Below are positions 1-9,040 of a stretch of DNA of 48,087 nucleotides, piece after piece. The stretch's first letter is position 1; each line of letters begins with the position of its first letter. The position numbers and the translations under genes are program-made. Source of the stretch: CAZZKG01 sp964654825 (lineage in GTDB: Bacteria > Gemmatimonadota > CAZMKB01). The stretch spans positions 1 to 48,087 of the forward strand of contig CAZZKG010000025.1 in NCBI GenBank assembly GCA_964654825.1, written 5' to 3'. The notes under the pieces are model-generated. The model had not been told where the DNA came from. It searched no databases and saw nothing but the letters and a program-made list of their open reading frames with translations.

Positions 1-2
1 TT

Positions 3-386
3 GCACCGAACCTCGAGGTAGTGTACGATACGAAACAGGACTCCCATGAGCCGCTCACTGTTTCATTCCTCGAGTGGTTCGACCGTTGGGTCGATAGAGC
101 TCGACTTGCGGGGAAGGTTATCGCTTTCCGGTGCACGTGTGGTTGTCACAGGACAGGACGGCTCGCAGCTTACTACCAGATGAAGTATCAAAATCTAACA
201 TCAAGCGACGCGATTGTCATTATGAATGAATACGGCAAACAGATGTTTCTCCACAGAGATCTGAAGCATCAGGTAAGAGCTCTTGAGGATTACATACGGG
301 GCAGACCGTGTGCTCAAGAAGCGAAGCACTGCGTGATCGACGATCGCGAATCCACACGGACCGGAAACCGAACCGGAGAGGACTGA
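3..386 (+). CDS. Dual-specificity/tyrosine phosphatase family protein, 3' part
   Basis: The reading frame is open to the window edge, so the gene starts upstream and only the C-terminal part is here. Counting from the GTG at 21, residues 37-46 read RCTCGCHRTG. This is the C-x5-R phosphate loop of cysteine phosphatases (canonical HCxxGxxRTG), with C38 as predicted nucleophile and R44 binding phosphate. The following helix-rich segment, with an ALEDYIRGRPC stretch, resembles the end of a DSP fold. The His usually before the Cys is Arg here. It converges on the fumarase genes, with 27 bp between the stops. Family assignment rests on the motif; the substrate is unknown. Confidence 0.62.
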   Translation, partial: APNLEVVYDTKQDSHEPLTVSFLEWFDRWVDRARLAGKVIAFRCTCGCHRTGRLAAYYQMKYQNLTSSDAIVIMNEYGKQMFLHRDLKHQVRALEDYIRGRPCAQEAKHCVIDDRESTRTGNRTGED

Positions 387-413
387 GAAAGATCCCCTAA
401 CCCGCTCTCGCCC

Positions 414-992
414 CTATTTCGAGAAAATCATTTCGTAATTCACTTTCGAACGCTCGGTGACCTCGTCGTAGAGACTTCCGCCCTTTGAATCCATAGCAAC
501 TGTAGCCTGGAAGTTCTCAACCTCGAATTCCCACACAGCCTCGGGTATACCGAACTCATCCAGAAAATATACTCCCCGCACTTTTTTCACCGCTCGAGCG
601 ATAATTGCTGCGGCACCGCCGACTGCCGCCAGGTACACCGATCCGAATGAGGAGAGGGCATCGAGGGTTTTTTGTCCCATCCCGCCCTTGCCGATGATAC
701 CCCGGACATCGAATTCCTTGATCACCGTCGTCTCGTAGGGCTCTTCCCGGATACTTGTTGTCGGTCCGGCGGCGACTACTTCCCATGAGTCTCCGGTCTT
801 TCTCATGACGGGCCCGCAGTGATAGATCATCGTACCTTTGAGTTTCTCTCTGAGGAAAGCAGGCCTCTCTTCGACAAGATACTTGTGTGCTGCGTCCCTG
901 CCGGTGAAAAGGATTCCACTGATCGAAACGATATCACCGAGAGACAAATTTCTTACCACCTTTTCGTTGGTTGGGAGTGTAATGGTTTTCAT
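414..992 (-). CDS. fumB: Fumarate hydratase class I, beta subunit
   Basis: Beta (C-terminal) half of the iron-sulfur class I fumarase/L(+)-tartrate dehydratase family, which interconverts fumarate and malate in the TCA cycle. At 192 residues it matches stand-alone beta subunits. Family landmarks are the GDIVSISGILFTGRDAAHKYL segment near the N-terminus, the CGPVM motif, an AAGPTTSIREEPY substrate-loop segment, GIIGKGGMG, and the final AVWEFEVENFQATVAMDSKG region. The start is supported by GGAGG six bases upstream. It lies 12 bp downstream of the alpha subunit, so the two are co-transcribed and presumably form one enzyme. A tartrate dehydratase role cannot be excluded from sequence alone. Confidence 0.9.
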   Translation of the reverse strand: MKTITLPTNEKVVRNLSLGDIVSISGILFTGRDAAHKYLVEERPAFLREKLKGTMIYHCGPVMRKTGDSWEVVAAGPTTSIREEPYETTVIKEFDVRGIIGKGGMGQKTLDALSSFGSVYLAAVGGAAAIIARAVKKVRGVYFLDEFGIPEAVWEFEVENFQATVAMDSKGGSLYDEVTERSKVNYEMIFSK

Positions 993-1004
993 TCTATTCC
1001 TCCA

Positions 1005-1871
1005 CTAGAAAAATCGCGCTTTGCCGTCACTGTATGTCATCCCTCTTCGCCTCACGGCCCAGCACCCATATGATACTGTGACGAAATAGCAAGCCGGAAC
1101 CCTGTGAAGGGAAGCAACTTTTACATCGAGCACTGTGGTTTTCCCGCCGAGCCCCATCGGTCCGATGTCGAGGGTGTTCGCTTTAGACAGAAGCTCCTCT
1201 TCCAGTTTCGCGAGTGCAGGTTCGGAGCTCCTCTCACCGATTTTTTTAAGGAACAGTTTTTTGCTCAGGGAATATGCCGAGCCCCGGTCACCCCCGATGA
1301 CGACACCGAGCACGCCCGGAGAGCAGCCCTTGCCGCCTGCCTGGTACACTGCGTCGAGTACGGTTTTTCTGACACCATCCAGGTCACGCCCGGCGCCGAG
1401 ACCGCTGTCAGGTAGCTTGTACTGTATCCCGACATTTTCGCTTCCGCCTCCTTTGAGGAGGAGATCGAAGCGAATCGAGTCGCGGCTCCACTGGTGGAAG
1501 TACATTCCCGGAAAACCGTTTCCGGTGTTGTCACCAGAGTTGCCGCCGGTGAGAGGACAGACCGCGTTTGGTCTTAAGAAAGCCCGTTTTGTAGCTTTCC
1601 TGATGGCACGCTTGACTGCCCGCTCTATTTTTCTCTGATCCATGCCTGCCGGAGTCTGCACGTAGAAGATGGGGGTCCCGGTGTCCTGGCAGAGGGGAGT
1701 GCTCATCTCCCGGGCCAGGGCGACATTTTCGAGGATGGTATCAAGAACGTTTTTCGCGCTCGATCCTTTTTTCTCCCTTCTCGACCCTGCTTCGATTACC
1801 TCCTCCACGTCAGACGGGAGGCTCGTGGAAGTTCTCCTCACCAGCTCAACGAGTGCTCCCTCGAGTTCCAT
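1005..1871 (-). CDS. fumA: Fumarate hydratase class I, alpha subunit
   Basis: Catalytic N-terminal half of two-subunit class I fumarase (288 residues, usual size), expected to bind an oxygen-labile 4Fe-4S cluster in the cytoplasm. C61 in LCQDTGTPIFYV is one expected cluster ligand, followed by a Cys in AVCPLTGGNSGDNTGNG and a third in GKGCSPGVLGVVIGGDRG. The C-terminus carries the VASLHRVPACYFVTVSYGCWA region normally seen before the beta domain. GAGGTG lies just before the ATG. It is the first gene of a two-gene operon. An inverted repeat at 1899-1913, 28 bp before the start, could be an operator. The enzyme type suits a low-oxygen lifestyle, an inference from the family. Confidence 0.9.
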   Translation of the reverse strand: MELEGALVELVRRTSTSLPSDVEEVIEAGSRREKKGSSAKNVLDTILENVALAREMSTPLCQDTGTPIFYVQTPAGMDQRKIERAVKRAIRKATKRAFLRPNAVCPLTGGNSGDNTGNGFPGMYFHQWSRDSIRFDLLLKGGGSENVGIQYKLPDSGLGAGRDLDGVRKTVLDAVYQAGGKGCSPGVLGVVIGGDRGSAYSLSKKLFLKKIGERSSEPALAKLEEELLSKANTLDIGPMGLGGKTTVLDVKVASLHRVPACYFVTVSYGCWAVRRRGMTYSDGKARFF

Positions 1872-1898
1872 AGTCCACCTCTTGGTTTATGTCTAAAT

Positions 1899-1913
1899 TG
1901 ACAGGTACTGTCA
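1899..1913. promoter_or_regulatory. Possible operator upstream of fumarase genes
   Basis: TGACAG-GTA-CTGTCA is a perfect 6-bp inverted repeat with a 3-base spacer, 28 bp upstream of the fumarase alpha start. Size and position fit a binding site for a dimeric regulator. No regulator gene is adjacent, and a single site cannot be validated by eye. Confidence 0.25.
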
Positions 1914-2212
1914 GGTCGTTTGCCCTGAACGGATTTCTGTATGCATCAAGCAGGGTAGAAATTTAGAGAACTCCTACGGTGAGGTCAACAGATTTGGGAC
2001 CTGAAAGTAGACGGTCGATCGTGATCGGATTCTCGATGGGTAGTTCATATGAAATCCTCCCTTTTGTATAGATTTATGCCATTGATCCGGGATGTCATAG
2101 GGTAACTGATTGAGGAACATGGAGAAGTCCACGCTCTTCACCTTGATTTCGATGGAGGAATTATGTAATGTCAGACCAGGGAAACTCTTATATCTGAATG
2201 GATAGGGATATC
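1914..2212. other. Divergent intergenic region, fumarase / sensor kinase
   Basis: This stretch separates the minus-strand fumarase genes from the plus-strand kinase. I see no convincing consensus promoter. On the minus strand, 2054-2059 holds GGGAGG seven bases before an ATG that opens a 24-codon frame. An overlapping frame in the same DNA reads ELPIENPITIDRLLSGP and ends at a stop near 1961. Either could be a decayed gene remnant or chance. No RNA gene was recognised. Confidence 0.3.
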
Positions 2213-4993
2213 ATGGAAAAAATTAAGATATTGTGCATCGAAGATGATGAAAATCAACGGAAACAGCTTTCCCGGGATCTCCGGGCAAGGGGATTTTCCG
2301 TCACGCCGGCCAAATCTGGGAGAACCGGCCTTACTCTATTCGAAAACAGACGCTTTGATGCTGTTCTCTGTGATCTCAATATGCCCGGGATAGACGGGCT
2401 CCAGGTGCTGGACAGGGTCAAAAGAAAAGATCCGGAGATTCCGGTTGTCATCCTTACGGCGCACGGGGCCGTTTCTCATGCGGTTAAAGCGATAAAGAAA
2501 GGAGCGCATCATTTCATACTCAAGCCACTCGAAATCGATGAAATAGTCGTTACCATCACCCAGGCAATCGAACAGAGCCAGCTGCAGAAAAAATTTGCCG
2601 AATCTCAGGCCATGCTGAGAATGGTTGCGGAGAACATACCGGATATCATCTATTCTCTCAACATCCGGGGTGAGTTCGTCAGTATCAGTCCGGCCGCCGA
2701 GCCGGTTCTCGGGTATAAACCGTTAGAACGCATCGGTACATCCGTATTCGAGATCATTCACCCCGATGACATTCCAAGGATAAAGGAGATGTTTTCGGAA
2801 TCGGTGAAAACCGGCAAGCCCAGAGTCAAACTCCTGAAAATGCGCATGATCACAAGATCAGGCGATGTGAAGCACTTCGAAGTAAGCAGGAAACTGGTCT
2901 TCGAGAAGGGTCGTGTCGTCCGGTTCGACGGTACAGCCCGTGACATCACCGAGAGTATGTATCTGGAGAAGCAGCTTGAAGAATACTCCCGTGACCTGGA
3001 AATCAAGAATGTTAAGATGCAGCGGCTGCTGAAGGAAATTTCCAAACACAAGGATGAACTCCAGGTTATCATTGATGCTTCTCCCAGTGTCATATTCCTG
3101 GTGGATGATGAGGGTTTCGTGAAGGCGGCAAATGGAAATGTTACCCGCTATTTCGGTATTCCCGTCGACGAAGTAATTCAATCGAGTGTGGACGATTTTC
3201 TACGCAGGGTCCAGGGCTCGTTCGAAGAGCCTGGGAAATTTTTAAAACACATCGAGCGTCTGAAGAAGACACCTGACTGTGCCGGTGATTGCGCGGGTCA
3301 GATAGATCTGACCGAACTATACAATCGCGGGGTCAGGGTGAAAGGGAGTTTCCCAATCATCCTCTCACCTATGTCAATGAACGTTTTCGACAGGGCCGGT
3401 AACATAGTCGGCCGCCTGTGGCTCCTTAATGACATCACCACCCTGAAGCACGCAGAGGAGCAGATTCACACCATCGTGAAAGCCTCTCCGATCCCTACTA
3501 TAATCAGCCGGATACAGGATGGTACTATCCTCTATGCGAATGAAGAACTCGCTGATCTCCTGGGTACTACCGCTCGGGAGTTGATCGGACGGAAAACTCC
3601 TGATTTTTATTATGACCTGGAAGACAGAAAAAAAGTCATTGAGTCACTGAAACATGACGGTTACCTGAAAAATTTCGAAGTCAGGATAAAACGCATCGAC
3701 GGCTCAGTGATATGGATGCTTTTTTCCTTGGTGATTACTCAGATAGGAGGTGAGCAGGTCATCCTTGGTGGTCTTTACGATATCAGCGAAAAGAAAGAAG
3801 CAGAAGAAGCTCTGCGTGTGAGCGAGGTGAGATTCAGGAGCCTGGTCGAGAACGCGGAGGATGTCATCTATTCAGCAACACCGACAGGCGAGTTTTCATA
3901 TATTTCGCCGAAGTTTACGGATGTGTTGGGGTACGAGGTCTCGGATTTCATCGGTAAGCCCGTTTATACCCTTTTTCATCCGGATGACCGTAGTAAAGCG
4001 AGGGAGTGGTTCGAGGGTGGCCTCATGACGAACAAGGAAGCCGAAGAAACCGGTTTCCGAATGGTGCACAGGGACGGAAGTGTTCACTGGTTCATTTCGC
4101 ACGCCTCAGTCATAAATGATGAGAAAGGTGACATTATCGAGGTGATCGGCGTAGCTCACGACATCACAGAAATGAAAAAGATCCTGAATGATCTCGAAGA
4201 AGCGAACCGACATCTGAGAGAAACACAGTCGCAACTCGCACAGTCGGAGAAGATGGCTTCACTCGGTACGCTGGTCGCCGGAATAGCTCACGAGATAAAC
4301 ACCCCAATCGGTGCCGTCAGCAGCATGCATGACACACTCTTCCGAACCCTCGAGAAGTTGAAAGCGATAATCGAGACGAAGTTCAGTGGTGATCATGAGG
4401 AGATTTCCCAGCTCATGGCTTCTTTGAAGATTATCGACGATGCCAACAAAGTGATCAGACCGGGTACCGAGAGGGTCATCAATATCGTGAGGAGGTTGCG
4501 GAGTTTTGCCCGGCTCGATGAGGCGGAACTGAAAATTGTAGATATTCATGAAGGTATCGAAGATACCCTGACTCTCATCCATCATGAATTAAAACACGAT
4601 ATCACGGTGCACAGGAATTACGGTGATATCCCGGCGATCTCATGTTTCCCGGGACAACTCAACCAGGTGTTCCTGAATCTCTTCATCAATGCCAGACAGG
4701 CGATAAAGGGGAAGGGCGAGATAACCATAACCACTTCATCCGATGATACGAAAATACTTATCACCATCACTGATACCGGGGAGGGCATCACGGCGGAGAA
4801 CCTCGGTAGAGTGTTCGATCCCGGTTTTACAACAAAAGGTGTCGGCATAGGGACAGGACTCGGGCTTTCGATTTGTTATCAGATTATCCAGGATCACAGG
4901 GGTGAGATAAGAGTCGAGAGTGAGGTCGGGAAAGGGACGACCTTCACCATTTTTCTCCCCACGAACCTCGACAATATCCTCAACAATACATAG
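2213..4993 (+). CDS. REC-PAS(x4) hybrid sensor histidine kinase
   Basis: Predicted cytoplasmic two-component kinase; no membrane segment seen. Numbered from the alternative ATG at 2198: receiver domain 8-125 with phospho-acceptor D59 (CDLNMPGIDG); PAS domains near 137-260, 283-420, 425-540 and 545-665, most ending in a DI(T/S)E-type boundary; short coiled coil; HisKA with H698 in GIAHEINTPIG; HATPase with N-box NARQAIKG, G1 DTGEGI and G2 GIGTGLGLS. I prefer the ATG at 2213 because AGGG lies five bases upstream and receiver proteins usually begin just before this point. The N-terminal receiver suggests control by another kinase as well as PAS-sensed signals. It opens the signalling block ending at 10924, 62 bp before the NTT-like gene. 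Confidence 0.9.
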   Translation: MEKIKILCIEDDENQRKQLSRDLRARGFSVTPAKSGRTGLTLFENRRFDAVLCDLNMPGIDGLQVLDRVKRKDPEIPVVILTAHGAVSHAVKAIKKGAHHFILKPLEIDEIVVTITQAIEQSQLQKKFAESQAMLRMVAENIPDIIYSLNIRGEFVSISPAAEPVLGYKPLERIGTSVFEIIHPDDIPRIKEMFSESVKTGKPRVKLLKMRMITRSGDVKHFEVSRKLVFEKGRVVRFDGTARDITESMYLEKQLEEYSRDLEIKNVKMQRLLKEISKHKDELQVIIDASPSVIFLVDDEGFVKAANGNVTRYFGIPVDEVIQSSVDDFLRRVQGSFEEPGKFLKHIERLKKTPDCAGDCAGQIDLTELYNRGVRVKGSFPIILSPMSMNVFDRAGNIVGRLWLLNDITTLKHAEEQIHTIVKASPIPTIISRIQDGTILYANEELADLLGTTARELIGRKTPDFYYDLEDRKKVIESLKHDGYLKNFEVRIKRIDGSVIWMLFSLVITQIGGEQVILGGLYDISEKKEAEEALRVSEVRFRSLVENAEDVIYSATPTGEFSYISPKFTDVLGYEVSDFIGKPVYTLFHPDDRSKAREWFEGGLMTNKEAEETGFRMVHRDGSVHWFISHASVINDEKGDIIEVIGVAHDITEMKKILNDLEEANRHLRETQSQLAQSEKMASLGTLVAGIAHEINTPIGAVSSMHDTLFRTLEKLKAIIETKFSGDHEEISQLMASLKIIDDANKVIRPGTERVINIVRRLRSFARLDEAELKIVDIHEGIEDTLTLIHHELKHDITVHRNYGDIPAISCFPGQLNQVFLNLFINARQAIKGKGEITITTSSDDTKILITITDTGEGITAENLGRVFDPGFTTKGVGIGTGLGLSICYQIIQDHRGEIRVESEVGKGTTFTIFLPTNLDNILNNT

Positions 4994-5055
4994 CAGTCCC
5001 TGCTGCCGCTCAAGCGTTATGATAAGATAGTTGCAGCAGTGGAGAATGGAGATAC

Positions 5056-7890
5056 GTGAGAGGACTATCACAAAAGCTTTTCGATGTCCGCACAGGGGAA
5101 GGTGTTAACGTATCACTTATGTTTGTGTACATATTCCTGGTCATCGCGTCTCTGATGATCGTGAAACCGGTTCGCAACTCACTATTTCTCGTTCGGTTCG
5201 GCGTAGAAAGCCTCCCGTATGTATTCATGTTAGTCGCCCTGTTTGCCGGTATCGTCGCCCTGCTCTACTCCAGATTCTCCGGGACGATCCGCCTCTACTA
5301 CCTGATACTGACCACTATCCTTATTTCGGTCTGTTGTCTGTTCGTCTTCTGGCTGTTCATACGGTCCGGCTACCGGGGAAGCTGGCTTTTATATGTGTTC
5401 TATATCTGGGTGGCGATTTTCGCGGAATTGATGAGTACCCAGTTCTGGCTCATGGCAAACTTTATCTTCGATGCAAGGGAGGCCAGACGTCTATTCGGGA
5501 TCATCGGGGCGGGAGCCATCGCCGGTGGTATATTCGGTGGTTATCTCACGAATTATCTCGCGCCTCGATTGAGAACCGAAAATCTCCTGTTCTTCTGTAT
5601 CGGGTTTCTTCTGATCTGCGTCCTCATCCTCTGGATGATCTGGAATAACGCCGGACGCAGTCGGAATCCCGAGCGCAGTCGGGAGAGACGGAAGTTCCGT
5701 TATTCCGAATCTACAGACAACCCGTTTACCATAATCGTTCGGTCTCGTCATCTCAGTTTGATTGCGGGTATCGTAGGTGTTGGAGTTGTTGTCGCCAATC
5801 TCGTCGATTATCAGTTCAGTGCGGTGGCCTCACGGCTGATAATCGACACGGACAGTCTGACCGCGTTCTTCGGATTCTGGTTGTCGACAATCAACATCGT
5901 GTCGCTCGGAATCCAGGTACTACTGACGGGAAGGGTTATAAAATATTTCGGTGTGTCGACTTCACTCTTTTTTCTCCCTGTCGGTATTCTGAGTGGTGCA
6001 CTCTCCATACTAATGAGTCCCGGTCTCGGATCTGCAATCCTCGTCAAAGCCGGTGACGGCAGTTTCAAGCACTCGATTAACAAAGCAGGTATCGAACTGT
6101 TATCCCTCCCGATACCCACCGAAGTCAAGACGAGAGTAAAAGCTTTTATAGATATCTTCGTTAACAATCTCTCGACGGGTATTGCCGGACTTCTTCTGAT
6201 ATTACTAACTTTTGTCCTGGGTTTTACGATAGCTCACCTCAGCCTGATCATTTTCTTTCTTGTCGCCGTATGGATTTATTTTATCGTACGTGTGAAAGCA
6301 GAATATGTGAATTCATTCAGACAGGCGATCGAGAAGAGGTCCATCGATCTCGATGAACAATCACTCAACCTGGAGGATGCGTCTTTACTGAACAGCTTCT
6401 TCAAGGTCCTCGATGGGGAAAACGACCGTCAGATTCTCTATGTGTTAAAGCTGCTTCAGGGGGTGAAAAACAACAACCTCATACCGTATCTGAAAAAGCT
6501 CATAAGACATCCGTCCGACGAGGTTAAGGCCTGTGTCCTGGAAATCGCCCTCGATTATGAAAATCTTGATCTTTCTCAAGATGCACACGAACTGATGACT
6601 TGTGAGGATCAGTCGGTGAGAATGAATGCTATCAGGTACCTGTGTGAGCGATCTGAGGACAAGATTGATATCCTGAGCAGCTATCAGGAGCATCCGGATT
6701 ATAAGGTTCGCGGTTCGGCGATTGTTTGTGCGGCACGGGCCTGGAATGATAACAGGCAGATCAGGGGATCTCTTGACCTGATGAGCATTCTTGCTAATGC
6801 GATGAAAGATGTCGAGCTCCTGGACGATGAAGATGAAAAGATTTACCTCAAAATAAGCGCGGCCCGATTTGTCGGCATTTCGGACAACCCCGCTCTTCAT
6901 TCTAGTCTGGGTGTCCTGTTGTCCGACAGAGTCCCTGAAGTAGTGCAGGCTGCCGTAATAAGCGTGGGGCAGGCGAAAGCAAAAGAGTTCATCCCGGTTT
7001 TAATTCAGTTTCTCCAGCAGAAATCCATCCGCAGATTTGCCCGTCAGTCTCTGGCAGACTTCGGTGAGGAGGTGATCGGTGAACTGGTGGGCTGTTTCGA
7101 GAATCCCCATGTGGATGTCAGGATAAGGCGCCGTATCCCGAGGGTCCTGGCTCTGATACGATCCAGGAAGTCCGCCGAATTTCTTCTGGAGAATCTGGAT
7201 CATCGGGATCTTTCGATACGAAACGAAGTGATTAGAGCTCTCAATAAACTCAAGGTGCAATTTCCCGCTCTCAAAATGAATAAGGCTTTCATCGAAAACC
7301 GGATATCGTTTGAGACGGGGCAATACTACAGTAATTCAGCGATATTGTTCAGGCATCGGAACTCCTCATGGTTCCGGCTCAACGGGGCAACTCATGGAAG
7401 CGACTCGATCAACGCTGAGAGAGCGAAGAGTCTCCTCACCCTGGCGCTCGAAGAGAAGCTCGATGATAAACTCGAGAGGATATTCAGGTTGTTAGGCCTG
7501 AGCTACCAGCCGGATGACATGTACCATGCTTATCTCGGTGTGACAAGCAATAAAACAATACTCAGAGCGGATTCTATCGAATTCCTCGACAATGTTCTGA
7601 AATCTGAACTGGCGAGGATGATTATACCAATCGTAGAATCCCTGCCGGACGATCAGCTACTGACGAAAGGAAAAGAGTTGTTCGGAATCGATATACCGGA
7701 CGAGGAGGATACTATACATCTTCTCCTAAACAATGATGACAACTGGCTTGTGAGTTGTGTCCTCTATCTCATCGCAAAGATGAAATGGCAGCGATTCACC
7801 AATTCGGTCGAAGAACTGGTGAAGGAATCGGATTCACTCGTCATGGAGACCGCGAAATATTGTCTTGAGCAGATAGCGAGATCGAGTTAA
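5056..7890 (+). CDS. NTT/MFS-like membrane protein with C-terminal HEAT repeats
   Basis: Residues 1 to about 420 form a polytopic membrane domain of about 12 helices. The early IVKPVRNSLFLVRFGVESLP stretch resembles the ATP/ADP translocase (NTT/Tlc-like) branch of MFS proteins. Residues about 440-940 are soluble alpha-helical repeats of HEAT type (units such as DEVKACVLEIALDYENLDLS and VPEVVQAAVISVGQAKAKEF). The GTG start has GGAG nearby. NTT-like domains joined to HEAT repeats and cyclic-nucleotide-binding domains occur in free-living bacteria, and here a cNMP-fold protein follows 72 bp downstream. Nucleotide transport is not certain: such proteins may sense rather than carry. Neighbouring kinases suggest a signalling role (inference). 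Confidence 0.78.
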   Translation: MRGLSQKLFDVRTGEGVNVSLMFVYIFLVIASLMIVKPVRNSLFLVRFGVESLPYVFMLVALFAGIVALLYSRFSGTIRLYYLILTTILISVCCLFVFWLFIRSGYRGSWLLYVFYIWVAIFAELMSTQFWLMANFIFDAREARRLFGIIGAGAIAGGIFGGYLTNYLAPRLRTENLLFFCIGFLLICVLILWMIWNNAGRSRNPERSRERRKFRYSESTDNPFTIIVRSRHLSLIAGIVGVGVVVANLVDYQFSAVASRLIIDTDSLTAFFGFWLSTINIVSLGIQVLLTGRVIKYFGVSTSLFFLPVGILSGALSILMSPGLGSAILVKAGDGSFKHSINKAGIELLSLPIPTEVKTRVKAFIDIFVNNLSTGIAGLLLILLTFVLGFTIAHLSLIIFFLVAVWIYFIVRVKAEYVNSFRQAIEKRSIDLDEQSLNLEDASLLNSFFKVLDGENDRQILYVLKLLQGVKNNNLIPYLKKLIRHPSDEVKACVLEIALDYENLDLSQDAHELMTCEDQSVRMNAIRYLCERSEDKIDILSSYQEHPDYKVRGSAIVCAARAWNDNRQIRGSLDLMSILANAMKDVELLDDEDEKIYLKISAARFVGISDNPALHSSLGVLLSDRVPEVVQAAVISVGQAKAKEFIPVLIQFLQQKSIRRFARQSLADFGEEVIGELVGCFENPHVDVRIRRRIPRVLALIRSRKSAEFLLENLDHRDLSIRNEVIRALNKLKVQFPALKMNKAFIENRISFETGQYYSNSAILFRHRNSSWFRLNGATHGSDSINAERAKSLLTLALEEKLDDKLERIFRLLGLSYQPDDMYHAYLGVTSNKTILRADSIEFLDNVLKSELARMIIPIVESLPDDQLLTKGKELFGIDIPDEEDTIHLLLNNDDNWLVSCVLYLIAKMKWQRFTNSVEELVKESDSLVMETAKYCLEQIARSS

Positions 7891-7962
7891 AATAGGGGAG
7901 AAGCAGGAACCAAGCACCAGGTATACGGATCGGGGAAAATCCTACCATCGAGGACAGGGCTG

Positions 7963-8388
7963 ATGCTCACTACTGTAGAGAAAGTGATCTTCCTTCAGGA
8001 TGTGGATATCTTCGAGCACACGTTGACTAAAGACCTTGCTCACATCGCCGTCATCACCGACGAGATTGAGTTCGGAAAAGATCATATTATATTCAGGGAG
8101 GGTGATATACCCGATGCCATGTACATGGTGATCGAGGGCCGTGTTCGTCTCGTGAGAGACGGGAAGGAGATTCTCACCGCTCTGAACAAGGATGTTTTCG
8201 GGACCTGGGCCCTGTTCGATGATGAGCCGAGAGTGGTCACCGCTACTACGATGGAATCCTCCAACCTGCTCAGGATCGAAAAGGAAGATTTTATCGATCT
8301 GCTTGCTGACCATGTTCAGATCACACAGAGTATAATGAAAACGATGGTCCAGCGGTTGAGAAATCTGATGACCCGGGTCGGGAAATGA
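7963..8388 (+). CDS. Cyclic nucleotide-binding-domain protein (stand-alone)
   Basis: A 141-residue protein made almost entirely of one Crp-type cNMP-binding beta-roll: IIFREGD (residues 41-47), YMVIEGRVRLV (54-64), then a phosphate-binding-cassette-like segment FGTWALFDDEPRVV. The Arg is present, but the usual Glu of the FGE motif is replaced (FGTW), so canonical cAMP/cGMP binding is doubtful. There is no HTH domain, so it is not a typical Crp/Fnr transcription factor. It lies 72 bp after the NTT-HEAT gene. In related architectures this domain is fused to the transporter, so it probably acts with it. Confidence 0.8.
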   Translation: MLTTVEKVIFLQDVDIFEHTLTKDLAHIAVITDEIEFGKDHIIFREGDIPDAMYMVIEGRVRLVRDGKEILTALNKDVFGTWALFDDEPRVVTATTMESSNLLRIEKEDFIDLLADHVQITQSIMKTMVQRLRNLMTRVGK

Positions 8389-8501
8389 ACGAAGTTCGGC
8401 TCCCTTGAATGTGAAAACTGACTCGGTTGAGTTAATACGTGGTATTATCGAGGAGAGGAGTATGATAGAAATGACTGAGAGTATTAATTTCAGGAGGTTT
8501 C

Positions 8502-8984
8502 ATGAACGAAAACCCGGGTAGCCTTACACTTGTAATCGTCGATGATGAGGAAATGGTACTTACGAGTCTCAGTTCCTTTCTCACTCTCGAGACCGATTAC
8601 AATGTCCATACATTTCTATCCCCAGACGAGGCTCTGAAATTCATCGAGGGCAATGATGTCGATCTTGTGATATCCGATTATCTCATGCCTGACATCGATG
8701 GCCTCACATTTCTTAAACAGGTGAAGGAAATCAAACCGGAAGTCCCCCGTATCATCCTCACCGGTTATGCCGACAAGGAAAACGCGATCAAGGCGATCAA
8801 CGATGTGGGATTGTTCCAGTATATTGAAAAACCCTGGGATAATGATGACATGCTGATCATTCTGCGTAACGGACTCGAAAGAAACAGCCTGATGAAAAAG
8901 TTGCAGCAGAAGATGGCAGAGATCGACAGCGCCCACTCGGAGCTGAGTTCTATTCAAAGAGAAATTTTAAGGACGTTTATCTAG
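8502..8984 (+). CDS. Response regulator, receiver domain with helical tail
   Basis: Single receiver domain (residues about 9-125) with acidic pocket D14-D15, phospho-acceptor D59 in VISDYLMPDIDG, conserved Thr in ILTGYAD and the KPW motif near 113. Residues about 126-160 form a short charged coiled-coil-like tail (RNSLMKKLQQKMAEIDSA) instead of a DNA-binding or enzymatic output domain. It could pass phosphate or act by protein contact. AGGAGG six bases before the ATG supports the start. It sits between the cNMP-fold gene and the second kinase, whose receiver-less architecture makes it a natural partner (inference). Confidence 0.88.
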   Translation: MNENPGSLTLVIVDDEEMVLTSLSSFLTLETDYNVHTFLSPDEALKFIEGNDVDLVISDYLMPDIDGLTFLKQVKEIKPEVPRIILTGYADKENAIKAINDVGLFQYIEKPWDNDDMLIILRNGLERNSLMKKLQQKMAEIDSAHSELSSIQREILRTFI

Positions 8985-9040
8985 GCGGCCTCGCAAGCCT
9001 GCCGGAAATTCTTATACAACCATTTTCAGAGAAATGCACC

